From Treponema sp. (GTDB taxonomy: Bacteria > Spirochaetota > Spirochaetia > Treponematales > Treponemataceae): 64,000 nt of DNA. The DNA lies in contig JAGAZO010000020.1 in assembly GCA_017940005.1 (NCBI GenBank), positions 1 to 64,000 on the forward strand, read 5' to 3'. The notes beneath the pieces are model-generated. The model was not told the DNA's origin. It worked only from the letters and a program-made list of their open reading frames with translations, and searched no databases. Positions 25,952-34,826 of the stretch are shown here, one piece after another (the stretch's first letter is position 1; each line of letters begins with the position of its first letter). The translations under genes were made by a program, and so were the position numbers.

Positions 25952-28051
25952 TTATACTTTGAACTTACCTACCTCTCTGGCAAGGCTTTCAATGCTGTGC
26001 TTGTTTTTCTGCGATATTTCATTCACTTCCTGTACCGCGTTGTCTATTTGCGCTGCGCCTGCCGCCATTTCATTCATGCTGTCAGTAATAACACGGGTAA
26101 GTTCATCGAGCCGCCGCATGTTCACCGCTACATTCTCACCGTCTTTGAGCATTTCAGCGGAACCGTCGCGTACATGAGCCGTCACTTCATTTATTTCTTT
26201 GATAGCAGCAAGCATTTCCTTGCTGCCCTGTTCTTGAGCCTGCATTGCGCCGAATATTTTTTCTTCTTGGACAGATAACTCATTTATTAAATCATATACA
26301 TGGGTAAACGCCTGCTCTGCTCCGTTTCCCGCATCAGTTATGCGATCGATAACTTGCAACGATTCGTTTATAACACCACCAATCTGTTTTCCTTGCATAT
26401 TCGATTCTTCTGCAAGCTTTCTAATTTCGTCAGCTACAACAGCAAAACCTTTACCACTTTCCCCTGCATGAGCAGCTTCGATTGCAGCATTCATAGCGAG
26501 CAAGTTTGTCTGACTGGCAATATTCTGAATCACTTTACTCGCTTCAAAGAGGGAATCTGATTTTTCTGCAAGAACACTTACCGTCTCATTAGCTGCACGT
26601 GCACCATTTTTGCCATTCATAGCCTGCTCGTGTACTTCTTTAATCAAACCATTATTCTTTGCAAGCATTGCCGTCACTGTGTTTATGTTGGCAATCATCT
26701 GCTCTATTGATGAAGAAGATTCCACTACACTCGTTGCCTGCGATTCAATATTTCCGTTGAGAGCTTTGAGCGTGCCAATAATTTCTTCAACAGCAGACGC
26801 CGTTTCGGTAATGCTTTCTGCCTGCGTAACTGTCTGCCGTTTTACACCGTCTATATTCGCGCTGATTTGGTGAATTGCGCTCGCTGTCTCTGTCATATTG
26901 CTTGAAAGTTCAGAGCTGATGTGCTGCATATCACCTACACTATTGCCGACAGCTTTAACAGATTTGCCAATTTTTGAAATTGTCTGATTAAAGCATTGGG
27001 AAAGATCTGTCACTTCGTCATTTCCATGCACTGGCAAGCATACGGTCAAATCGCCTTCGCCCTGCGCAATATCTTTGAGCGACGCTACGACTTTGGTAAT
27101 CGGTTTAACAATTGCGCGTGCCACAAAGAAAATGACAGCAAACGCAAATATAAGCGTAATGAAACCGCTCAATGCCAACGCTTTTTGCATGTCCTGCACT
27201 GTTCCCATAAACTCATTGACAGGGGCGGTAATTATAATATTCCAGTTTGTCGTTTCTAGCGTTGCAGACGAAGCGATTCTTTTGACACCGTTATATTCAT
27301 AAAAGCCAACAGAAGATTCATCTTTTTCTATGGCATCTTGTTCAAACATTGCAAGCGATTCTAATGCTTTATTTGTCTTTGCCATAATAATGCTGTTTTC
27401 CATATTTTTGACAGTGTCAATATTTTTCATTGCTATTGTAGTTCCTGTTACCCCAAGTATGTAGCAATATCCCGTTTTACCGACTACAATATCTTTAATT
27501 TGCTCGGCAAGCCATATGCCATCTATGGAAACGTTTATTATACCCACAATAGCGTTATTGTCGTCATATACAGGTACTGCAAATACCATAATCAACTTTC
27601 CGTTAAGTGCAGATAAAAACGGTTCTGAAAGATAATTTTTTCCCTGCATAGGCATCTTATAGCTGTCTTGCTCCGTCACATCTATAGTAGCCAGTCCCTT
27701 TGTATATAAATTGCCTGCTATGTCGCAGAAACTTGTTATTACTTCTAAAGAAGTGCTTATTGCTATGTTATCAGCTAAATACGCTGCTTTTTCCTGTGGA
27801 TTAAGAGCCATATTCCGTAAGGCAGGCATTCGTCCAAATCCTTCAAGATATTGAAAAAAGGCAGTGATTCTGCCGTCAATAATCTCTGCCGTGTCGACAG
27901 CTTTATCAACAAGGTGCGCTTCAACTTTTTCAATCACTGCACTTTTTGCAAATTTCATCGTTATAAAAACAATGCCACATACAATCACCAGTCCCAAGCC
28001 GCTGAAAATAATGCCAAGTTTGATGCGAAGGGAAAACCGTTTAGTATCCAT
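25952..28051 (-). CDS. Methyl-accepting chemotaxis protein with Cache sensor
   Basis: A membrane chemoreceptor of 699 residues. The order is: membrane helix (about 12-32), periplasmic Cache-type sensor (about 35-285, with GYCYILGVTGTTIA and ETTNWNIIITAPV), second helix (about 295-320), HAMP domain, and the cytoplasmic signalling hairpin whose tip reads ASQTNLLAMNAAIEAAHAG with GFAVVADEIRKLAEES. No CheR-tethering pentapeptide is seen at the end. The ATG has AGGAG at 6 nt. Two palindromes lie 80-155 bp upstream. The ligand cannot be inferred. Confidence 0.95.
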   Translation of the reverse strand: MDTKRFSLRIKLGIIFSGLGLVIVCGIVFITMKFAKSAVIEKVEAHLVDKAVDTAEIIDGRITAFFQYLEGFGRMPALRNMALNPQEKAAYLADNIAISTSLEVITSFCDIAGNLYTKGLATIDVTEQDSYKMPMQGKNYLSEPFLSALNGKLIMVFAVPVYDDNNAIVGIINVSIDGIWLAEQIKDIVVGKTGYCYILGVTGTTIAMKNIDTVKNMENSIIMAKTNKALESLAMFEQDAIEKDESSVGFYEYNGVKRIASSATLETTNWNIIITAPVNEFMGTVQDMQKALALSGFITLIFAFAVIFFVARAIVKPITKVVASLKDIAQGEGDLTVCLPVHGNDEVTDLSQCFNQTISKIGKSVKAVGNSVGDMQHISSELSSNMTETASAIHQISANIDGVKRQTVTQAESITETASAVEEIIGTLKALNGNIESQATSVVESSSSIEQMIANINTVTAMLAKNNGLIKEVHEQAMNGKNGARAANETVSVLAEKSDSLFEASKVIQNIASQTNLLAMNAAIEAAHAGESGKGFAVVADEIRKLAEESNMQGKQIGGVINESLQVIDRITDAGNGAEQAFTHVYDLINELSVQEEKIFGAMQAQEQGSKEMLAAIKEINEVTAHVRDGSAEMLKDGENVAVNMRRLDELTRVITDSMNEMAAGAAQIDNAVQEVNEISQKNKHSIESLAREVGKFKV

Positions 28052-28132
28052 AAAAAACTCCTATAAAAAAGTCAACACATGCATATCACCAAATACACAA
28101 TTTCAATCAAATATGGAGATACCTAGTAATTT

Positions 28133-28145
28133 GCTAATAATTAGC
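28133..28145. promoter_or_regulatory. Palindrome upstream of the MCP gene
   Basis: GCTAAT-A-ATTAGC is a perfect 6-bp inverted repeat about 82 bp before the MCP start, a possible operator. Confidence 0.35.
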
Positions 28146-28182
28146 TTATGTTTACTTTTCAATAAAAATATTACAAAAAATT

Positions 28183-28205
28183 ATATTTGAATACTATTCA
28201 AATAT
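28183..28205. promoter_or_regulatory. 23-nt perfect palindrome upstream of the MCP gene
   Basis: Arms ATATTTGAATA and TATTCAAATAT (11 bp each, one central base). It lies in a very AT-rich region between the MCP and pseudouridine synthase genes and could be a regulator site or an RNA hairpin. Confidence 0.4.
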
Positions 28206-28298
28206 ATAGTAGAATTGGTGGTAAATAAAATTTAGATTATTTATTTATAACAAATTGTCGACATGGCACGCTACGGCAAAGCGTCGTGTAAAAGCGCG

Positions 28299-29150
28299 TC
28301 ATGTTGCCACGCGCACTAATTCACCAGTGAGCGGATGCGGAAATGAAAGCGCAACGCACTCGAATTGCAGCGTGGTGCCGTCATACTGCGCATTGTAGAG
28401 CGTGTCTCCGCGCACGGGAAGCCCTTTCCACGCAAGATGGCAGCGCACTTGATGTCTAAACCCATTCGCAATCGAGCAGCGCGTTAAAACGCCGTTTTCA
28501 GTGGCTCCAACAATCTGCACACGCGTTATGTACTGCTGCGTGCCGCTTTTTTTGCGCGCGGCAGTGTTGGAACTCGCTGTGACAGGACGCACTGTTCTGC
28601 GCCCCGTGCCATACGCGCGAAACTGCGAGGAAATGATAAACGCGTTGGGCAATCGGCGCACGACAGGTGACGCGTCTCCCGCGCTGACAGTTTCAGGTAG
28701 CGCCGCAGTACACGGCAGCATAATTGCGTGCCCCGCTGCATTTTCTAGTGCCACTGTTTTTTCAGGAGGAAAGCCGCCGAGAAGCGCGGCGTTGTCATCG
28801 TTCGGCGTGCACAACGCTTCATACGTCTTGAGACATTTTCCGTCTCGTTGCGCTGCAAAAAGCGCGTCGTAGCTCGCTTGCGTTGTTGCAAAAAGCAAAA
28901 GACCGCACGCGTCTGTATCGAGCCGATGCAGCAGTCCACATTCGCCAGCGCGGTGCGTGCTCACGCGTTGCAATTCTGGGAAACGCTCTTTTGCAAACGA
29001 GACTGCTGAAAACTCTTCGCCGCATGAGCTGCGCTTTTTGCTGTTTGCGTGCGGCACAGACGGTACGCCGCGCGCTTTCCACAACAGCAAAAACGGGTCG
29101 CTTTCGTTTGGCTTTCGGACAACGCGCATGTCATCGCTTTTTCTTTGCAT
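28299..29150 (-). CDS. RluA-type RNA pseudouridine synthase, divergent
   Basis: It isomerises uridine to pseudouridine in rRNA or tRNA. The catalytic motif is GLLHRLDTDACGLLLFATT (aspartate in HRLDTD, about residue 78). RHQVRCHLAWKGLPVRGD is the C-terminal motif. It lacks the S4 domain carried by its neighbour and has an irregular middle region (about 130-205). It overlaps the upstream RluD-type gene by 20 bp, so two paralogous synthases are translated from one message. The target site is unknown. Confidence 0.85.
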   Translation of the reverse strand: MQRKSDDMRVVRKPNESDPFLLLWKARGVPSVPHANSKKRSSCGEEFSAVSFAKERFPELQRVSTHRAGECGLLHRLDTDACGLLLFATTQASYDALFAAQRDGKCLKTYEALCTPNDDNAALLGGFPPEKTVALENAAGHAIMLPCTAALPETVSAGDASPVVRRLPNAFIISSQFRAYGTGRRTVRPVTASSNTAARKKSGTQQYITRVQIVGATENGVLTRCSIANGFRHQVRCHLAWKGLPVRGDTLYNAQYDGTTLQFECVALSFPHPLTGELVRVAT

Positions 29151-30177
29151 GATTTTTTCCCCACGTCATCACAGTGCGCTCGTATCTTTTGCGCAGCTCA
29201 CCCGTCACCGCCTTAAAGCGCGCGGGAGTGCGGGAGCGAAACGTCGTGAACGCTGTTTTATTCGGCAGCCGCAACACGAGCTTTTTCGCGTGAAGCATGA
29301 GCGTTGCATCTGGAAAAAGCTCATCGCGCTTGCCGTATATCACATCGCCGAGCACAGGACAACCTATGTACTTCATGTGCACGCGTATTTGATGCGTGCG
29401 CCCCGTTTTTAAACGCACGCGCATGAGCGAATAATTTCCATAGCTTGCAATGCAGTGATACAGCGTGCGCGCAAATTTGCCGTCGTCTGTTTGCGTCGCA
29501 GCTTTAAAACGCTTTCTGTTTTTGGGGTCACGGATAATCTGCGTGCGTATGTCTCCTGCAAGTGCAGGCGGCTTTCCCTGCACAATAGCAATGTACTCCT
29601 TTTGCACGCAGCGCTCTTTAAACTGCGCGCCAAGCCATGTCTCAGCGTCGCGGTGCTTTGCCGCAATGAGCACGCCAGACGTGTCTTTATCGAGACGATG
29701 CACAATGCCCGGTCTTCTCGATGCGAGCATTTCAGATTGCGGCGCATGTTTTTCAAGCGGGATTGCGTCTGCATGCACGTGATATAAAAGCGCATTTACG
29801 AGCGTGCCGCTCCAGTTGCCGCACGCAGGATGCGTCACCATGCCCTGCTGTTTGTCGATGACGAGCACATCATCATCTTCATAGATGATTCGCAGCGCGA
29901 TGTTTTCAGGCGCAATGTCGTCGGGAATGTTGTCTTCCCATTCGATGTCTATTTCATCTCCCGCCGCAACTTTTGAAGAGAGCTTTCCGCGCTTGCCGTT
30001 TATTAAAATCTCGTGAACGCCTGCTTTCAATTTTGAACGGTTCATGCCGTCTGGAAGCGACGCTATGTATTTGTCGAGCCGCATTGGAGCAGTGCACGAA
30101 TCAGGAAGCTTTGCATGCAAAAACGCCACACTATTCTCCAACAGCTGTTCCGCTTTCCCGCGCCGCTGCTTTCCCAT
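29131..30177 (-). CDS. RluD-type 23S rRNA pseudouridine synthase
   Basis: A 348-residue protein with an S4 RNA-binding domain (MRLDKYIASL to SSKVAAGDEIDIEWE, about 32-82) and the RluA-family catalytic domain (GIVHRLDKDTSGVLIAAK, around 160). TGRTHQIRVHMKYIG and VLGDVIYGK complete the family pattern. ATG 30177 has AGGAG at about 8 nt, although it overlaps the preceding gene by 47 bp; a later start at MRLDKY would remove the overlap but has weaker support. It probably modifies large-subunit rRNA. Confidence 0.9.
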   Translation of the reverse strand: MGKQRRGKAEQLLENSVAFLHAKLPDSCTAPMRLDKYIASLPDGMNRSKLKAGVHEILINGKRGKLSSKVAAGDEIDIEWEDNIPDDIAPENIALRIIYEDDDVLVIDKQQGMVTHPACGNWSGTLVNALLYHVHADAIPLEKHAPQSEMLASRRPGIVHRLDKDTSGVLIAAKHRDAETWLGAQFKERCVQKEYIAIVQGKPPALAGDIRTQIIRDPKNRKRFKAATQTDDGKFARTLYHCIASYGNYSLMRVRLKTGRTHQIRVHMKYIGCPVLGDVIYGKRDELFPDATLMLHAKKLVLRLPNKTAFTTFRSRTPARFKAVTGELRKRYERTVMTWGKNHAKKKR

Positions 30178-30787
30178 CGTGCTGCTCCTGCCCAGCGTCA
30201 GTTTCCTGCGTTACGTCATTTTCGCGGAGCATATCGTCACCGTGCGCGCTGTCATCGTGCGTGGCACCACTTTCGTGCGCGGCATCATCTTTTTTTTCGG
30301 GAAGTGCAATTTTCACTGCGTTTTCATCCTCGTTTATAGGCGTAATGATGACAGGCGCGCGTTCCGCTTCTTCGCGCAGGCGCTTCTTTTTTGCCACCTT
30401 GCGCTTTACAACATTGACAATCAAATCTGTCAGCCCTATGCCAACGCTTATGCCTACAGACGTGAGCAAAATGCCTATCTGCTCCTGCTGTGAAAAGCCG
30501 TTTGCGTCTGAAGATTTTGCAAACGGATTGGGAAAGTAGTTTGTGTCAAAGCCATGCTTGCCCCAGCGTATGCCCGAATAGACAAGCGTGGAAGTGAGCG
30601 TCACAAACGGCAGCGCGCCAAAAGAGATTATCTCAGCGCGGCGGAGGTCTTTCATAAACTGCGGAAACTCATCTTCGCCATATGGTTCGGGCGTTGTGTC
30701 GGCAGCCAAAGCGGTTTGCGCGGCAACGGGAAATTGCACTACACTCGCCATGAGCAATGCGCACACTGCTTTTGAAAACAGTCTCAT
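30131..30787 (-). CDS. Exported or membrane protein with acidic variable tail
   Basis: A signal peptide (residues 1-29, ending in AAQTALA or LAAD) is followed by two hydrophobic segments (ISFGALPFVTLTSTLVYSGI, GILLTSVGISVGIGLTDLIV) and a basic stretch (VKRKVAKKKRLREE). The last 65 residues are a low-complexity tail rich in D, E, H and A. The layout suggests an inner-membrane protein. It overlaps yggS by 4 bp and the RluD-type gene by 47 bp. Function is not recognised. Confidence 0.6.
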   Translation of the reverse strand: MRLFSKAVCALLMASVVQFPVAAQTALAADTTPEPYGEDEFPQFMKDLRRAEIISFGALPFVTLTSTLVYSGIRWGKHGFDTNYFPNPFAKSSDANGFSQQEQIGILLTSVGISVGIGLTDLIVNVVKRKVAKKKRLREEAERAPVIITPINEDENAVKIALPEKKDDAAHESGATHDDSAHGDDMLRENDVTQETDAGQEQHDGKAAARESGTAVGE

Positions 30788-31485
30788 GCACGCGCTCCAA
30801 ATATGGCGGTGCCTATGCGTACTTGCGTGGCGCCCTCTTCGATTGCGATTCTGTAGTCGCCCGACATGCCCATGGAAAGCTCTGTAAGCGGGAGCGACGG
30901 AAATTGGGCGCGGAGCTTTTGTGCAACTTCTCGCAGCATGACAAACGAGGCGCGCACTTTTTTTTCATCGTCTGTGAACGGTGCCATAGTCATAAATCCC
31001 GACGGCACAAGGTGCGGCGCGTTTCCGTCAGCGCAAAACTGTACCGCTTCGCACAGCGCATCGTATGTTTCAAAGCCTGATTTTGTCGCTTCGCCCGTGT
31101 GATACTCAAAAAAAATCTGTATCGATTTATTAATTTTTGCGCAGTGCTTTTCAAGCTCGCTGATGATTTCCAATCTGTCTATCGACTCAACGCACGAAGC
31201 GACGCTCACCGCTTTTGCAGCTTTATTGCGCTGGAGCGCGCCTATGATGTGAAGCGCAACATGCGGATGCAGCTCCTGCATGCCGCTGAATTTTTCAAAC
31301 GCTTCTTGCACGCGGTTTTCGCCAAAGCGCGCCTGTCCTGCTGCAATCGCATCGAGCACTGATTCGCGCGGATGAAATTTACTCACGGCAAGGAGCGCAA
31401 CGCTACCCTCTTTTCTGCCCGCTTTTGCCTCTGCGTCTCGTATTGAAGCTATGACGCGTTCAAGATTGACTTGTATGCTGCTCAT
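30784..31485 (-). CDS. yggS: YggS-family pyridoxal-phosphate protein
   Basis: A PLP-binding protein that buffers free pyridoxal phosphate and affects amino-acid balance. The PLP lysine lies in LLAVSKFHP (about residue 35), and FGENRVQEA, HIIGALQRNK and LSMGMSGDYRIAIEEGAT are the family motifs. The frame is open far upstream, but the protein begins at ATG 31485 (MSSIQVNLERV), which overlaps the rsmA stop in ATGA form. A -10 hexamer ends 6 nt before this ATG. Confidence 0.92.
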   Translation of the reverse strand: MSSIQVNLERVIASIRDAEAKAGRKEGSVALLAVSKFHPRESVLDAIAAGQARFGENRVQEAFEKFSGMQELHPHVALHIIGALQRNKAAKAVSVASCVESIDRLEIISELEKHCAKINKSIQIFFEYHTGEATKSGFETYDALCEAVQFCADGNAPHLVPSGFMTMAPFTDDEKKVRASFVMLREVAQKLRAQFPSLPLTELSMGMSGDYRIAIEEGATQVRIGTAIFGARA

Positions 31486-32357
31486 GCATTTATTATAGCA
31501 GCATTGAGCGCATCGGACAACTGGAGGAGCGTCGCAATGGAAAGCGACTCCGCGCGAGAGGCAGGCGATATACAGGCGCATTCGAGTGCGCGCAACGCTT
31601 TTTCACCGTCGCCTAAAAACGCTGTCAAGTTGTTGCGGATATTTTTTCGGCGCGACACAAAAAGCGAGCGCATCATCTTGAGAAACAGCGCAGGATTATT
31701 GCAGCGCGGAAAATCAGCCTTCTTTACAAGCGAAACGGCGCACGAGGCAACATGCGGGCGCGGCCAAAAATTGCCTGCGCCAATATCGAAGAGCATTTTA
31801 ACATCATATGCCCACTGGCACAGTATAGAAAATGATGAATAGTCGCTCGTGCTCTCTTTTGCGCACATGCGCGCGGCAACTTCTTTTTGCACAGTGACAA
31901 CAGCTTTGTCAAACCTCATGCCGCTTTCAATCGTGTCTGCGATGAGCGTTGCCGCAATGTTGTACGGTAGATTGCCAAAAAATCGCTCAGGCATATGCGT
32001 CCCATTGTCATGCAAAACAGCGCGCCATGTTTTAAGCACGTCGCCAGAAACAAGCGCAAGCGTGCGTGCGGCCAGTTCATCTGCAAAAAATTTTTCGAGC
32101 AGCTGTATGAATCCTCTGTCAATTTCAAACGCCGTTACAGCCGCGCCTTTTTCGAGCAGCAGTTTTGTCATGCTCCCCAATCCTGGACCGATTTCCCACA
32201 CGCTCATGCCGTGCGCAATGTCGAGCGCGTCGACAAGGCGCGCGCGCATCGCGCCGTTCAGCAAAAAGTTTTGCCCAAATTTTTTCTGCATTGAAAAGCC
32301 GTGCGCGGCGAGCAGCGAGTTCAGCGCGGCAGGTGAATTGTAGTCAGGCGTTTGCAT
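31482..32357 (-). CDS. rsmA: 16S rRNA dimethyladenosine transferase RsmA (KsgA)
   Basis: It dimethylates the two adjacent adenines near the 3' end of 16S rRNA during small-subunit assembly. The SAM site is VWEIGPGLGSMTKLLLEKG; the catalytic motif is FGNLPYNIAATLI. FGQNFLLNGAMRARLVDAL is the conserved N-terminal region. At 291 residues its length is usual. AGGAG precedes the ATG by 9 nt. Loss of this enzyme causes kasugamycin resistance in other bacteria. Confidence 0.95.
   Translation of the reverse strand: MQTPDYNSPAALNSLLAAHGFSMQKKFGQNFLLNGAMRARLVDALDIAHGMSVWEIGPGLGSMTKLLLEKGAAVTAFEIDRGFIQLLEKFFADELAARTLALVSGDVLKTWRAVLHDNGTHMPERFFGNLPYNIAATLIADTIESGMRFDKAVVTVQKEVAARMCAKESTSDYSSFSILCQWAYDVKMLFDIGAGNFWPRPHVASCAVSLVKKADFPRCNNPALFLKMMRSLFVSRRKNIRNNLTAFLGDGEKALRALECACISPASRAESLSIATLLQLSDALNAAIINA
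31492..31520 (-). promoter_or_regulatory. Promoter candidate inside the rsmA end, driving yggS
   Basis: On the minus strand TTGTCC (31520-31515), 17-nt spacer, TATAAT (31497-31492), then 6 nt to ATG 31485. The hexamers overlap coding sequence, so chance is possible. Confidence 0.45.
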
Positions 32358-32369
32358 GGCAAAAATCTC

Positions 32370-33626
32370 CTACAGATGAACGGCGGGAAACTGCGCGAAA
32401 AATACAGCAAGCAGCTTTATTGCGCCATACAAAGCGTTCATGGCAAATCCCGCCGCTCCGACAAAAAACGGACACGCAAGGCACAGCACCATGCACGCAA
32501 GCCCGCCGTAGATAAACAGTGTGACGAGCGGCGACACTGCAACGGTAGCGATAATGCCCGCGGGCATAAACGTGCCAAACAGCGCAAGCGAGACGGGAGC
32601 GGTAAACACTTGCGCGCCAGTTGACGCTGCAAGCGAAGATGCAAGCGGCTGCGGTACCGCGCGTACAAGCAGCACAGTGATTTTTTCAGCGAGCAGCAAA
32701 ATGCCTGCAAGCGCGCCATACGAAAGCATGAACGCGGCATTGAGCAAATGAGACGGCGCAATGAACGCGTGGCACAAAAACGAGATGCACAGGACAACGA
32801 ACATATCTACGCCGCGCACTGAGCACAGCGCAAAGAGCAGCAAAAGCGCGCTGCACAAAAACGCGCGCATAAGCGACGGCGAAAACCCTGCAAACCACAC
32901 AAAGAGCACGACTGCAAAAAACTGCACCAGATACGCGCGCTTTTTTCCAAGCGCATGCGTTCCAGCAAAAAGTGCAATGCCCGACACGAGCGAAAGATGC
33001 ATTCCTGAAAGCGCAAGGATGTGCGAAAGCCCCGCTCCTTTAAACGCATCTGAAACGACGCGCTCCGTGTATTCTCTGCTTCCTGAAAGCAGCGCAAGCA
33101 AAAGCCCTCCCGCTGCTCCCCACGCGTACATGAGTCGGCGGAACTGAAGACGCGAGCGCGCGCGAACATGCGCAATGCGTCCGCGCACGCCGTTTTCCCA
33201 GCCTGCGCCCTGCACACTTTTGACAAAAAATATGTCGCCTTTGAACGAGCCTGAAAGCACCGCACGCGCGCCTGTCTCGCACATGAGCGCGCCTTTTCCT
33301 TTTGACGATGAATACAGCTTGCCCGGAAAATGAGCTTCCACAATCGCTTCATCTATGAACACTGTCGTGCGTCCGCTGCACGAGCTTGTTACGCCGCTTT
33401 TTGAAACAACCGCATGCGCTTCAAACGCGCACGAATACGACGGGCGCGAAGAAAGCTTTACCGGATTTGAGGCGATTTTTCCGCTCATCAAAACGATGTC
33501 TTGCTTTTCTACAAGCGAAACAAACTGGCAGCGGTCTTTGACTTTTACCGCGCCAGAATACACGAGCACCGCACACAAAAGTGCGGCGCACACAAGAGGA
33601 TTTTTGATTTTTTTGCCAATCACCAT
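32370..33626 (-). CDS. comEC: ComEC/Rec2 channel protein, membrane part only
   Basis: It resembles the DNA-uptake channel protein ComEC. The N-terminal part has an OB-like region. The competence domain contains the hallmark GLSHILALSGMHLSLVSGIA (about residues 200-219), followed by repeated membrane helices (FAGFSPSLMRAFLCS). The protein ends at 418 residues directly after the last helices. The C-terminal metallo-beta-lactamase domain found in full-length ComEC (~700-800 residues) is absent, and no MBL frame follows before rsmA. The start overlaps the HEAT-repeat gene by 7 bp. Confidence 0.85.
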   Translation of the reverse strand: MVIGKKIKNPLVCAALLCAVLVYSGAVKVKDRCQFVSLVEKQDIVLMSGKIASNPVKLSSRPSYSCAFEAHAVVSKSGVTSSCSGRTTVFIDEAIVEAHFPGKLYSSSKGKGALMCETGARAVLSGSFKGDIFFVKSVQGAGWENGVRGRIAHVRARSRLQFRRLMYAWGAAGGLLLALLSGSREYTERVVSDAFKGAGLSHILALSGMHLSLVSGIALFAGTHALGKKRAYLVQFFAVVLFVWFAGFSPSLMRAFLCSALLLLFALCSVRGVDMFVVLCISFLCHAFIAPSHLLNAAFMLSYGALAGILLLAEKITVLLVRAVPQPLASSLAASTGAQVFTAPVSLALFGTFMPAGIIATVAVSPLVTLFIYGGLACMVLCLACPFFVGAAGFAMNALYGAIKLLAVFFAQFPAVHL

Positions 33627-34795
33627 TTAAGCCTCGCGAGCGCATCGCGGGCGGCGGCAACCACCATGTCGGGATAATTCACATACGTCACATACAGCAG
33701 CGTGTCAAACGATGATTTGTCGCCTATTTCCCCAAGCGCGTCAATCACTGCAAGCGCAACTTTTTCAGGCACTTTAGAGCCTGTTTCTGTCTGCTTGTTC
33801 AGTTCCGCAAGATACGAGGAAAGCCGTGAAGAAGCGTCAACAGGAGCAACAGCTGCGGCTCCGCTTACCACTTTGACAAATTCATCGCCTGTCATAACGC
33901 CCGCGCGGTACTCGCGCTCTGCAAGCTCAAAAAAAGCAAGCACAGACTGAGCGGCACGCGTCCATTTATTCTGAATGATGCTGTCAAGCGCATCAAGCTG
34001 CAAGCTCACTGTTTCCCGCGTAACTGCGGAAGAATTGTTCGCTATATATATCGTCTCTGAAAGCACGTTTTCGGCGATTTCTGATTTTAAAGATGCAGAA
34101 ATTTTTTCGCTTTTTGTGAGCAAATCGAACAGCGGGCGTATGTCATCTTTCACATTTCCTTCGTGGATAATCGCGAGGATGTGCGGAAGCGATTTATCTG
34201 CAAGGCTTACGAGCGCTGCATCAATTTCATCATTGTACTGCGGCCATTTTTTTTCTCGCTTGCAGCAATAAATCACTGAAAAAGATTTGCTCGTGCCTAT
34301 TTCGCCAAGTGTTTTGATAGAAGTCTGTGCGATATTGCTTTCAGCAGCTATGTTGCCGTTTTGTAAAAACTGTTCAAGGTGCTCTATAAAATTTTCAGTG
34401 GGGAGCACCTCTTTTAATGCAACGATTTTATTGAGCAGCGCAATTCGCACTGTCTCATTTGTAAACTGCGAAAACAACTCAGAAAACTTTTGCGCAATCT
34501 CCTGTTTTTCGATATAGCCGAGATGCAAGAGCGCATCTTGCGGGAATGCAAGCACACCTGCCGCAGCAAGCGCGTCAAGCTCTTTGTCGCTGCCGAGCGC
34601 CTGTTTGTGCTCCAAAGCAAAATCTATTGCGCTTTGTGCAAGAAACGAAACTTCATTTCCAGTGCTTTCACGCACTGCAGCTGCTTTTTCAGCAATGTTG
34701 CCTTTAATAAATTTTTTGATTCCAGCGCTCGCTTCTGGAACTGCGGCAGCACAAAGAGATGCGGCAATAAGCAACGTGGCAAACTGTTTCATCAT
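33620..34795 (-). CDS. Periplasmic HEAT-repeat protein
   Basis: A signal peptide (residues 1-25, ending in PEASA) precedes a largely alpha-helical protein of HEAT-like repeats (for example VALAVIDALGEIGDKSSFDTL and MVVAAARDALARL at the end). Such proteins are scaffolds for other envelope proteins. GGAG lies 7 nt before the first of two ATGs. It is transcribed with comEC downstream and the PilZ gene upstream. The partner is unknown. Confidence 0.7.
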   Translation of the reverse strand: MMKQFATLLIAASLCAAAVPEASAGIKKFIKGNIAEKAAAVRESTGNEVSFLAQSAIDFALEHKQALGSDKELDALAAAGVLAFPQDALLHLGYIEKQEIAQKFSELFSQFTNETVRIALLNKIVALKEVLPTENFIEHLEQFLQNGNIAAESNIAQTSIKTLGEIGTSKSFSVIYCCKREKKWPQYNDEIDAALVSLADKSLPHILAIIHEGNVKDDIRPLFDLLTKSEKISASLKSEIAENVLSETIYIANNSSAVTRETVSLQLDALDSIIQNKWTRAAQSVLAFFELAEREYRAGVMTGDEFVKVVSGAAAVAPVDASSRLSSYLAELNKQTETGSKVPEKVALAVIDALGEIGDKSSFDTLLYVTYVNYPDMVVAAARDALARLKW

Positions 34796-34826
34796 TTTAT
34801 AACTCCATATCTAAAACAACGCAACG

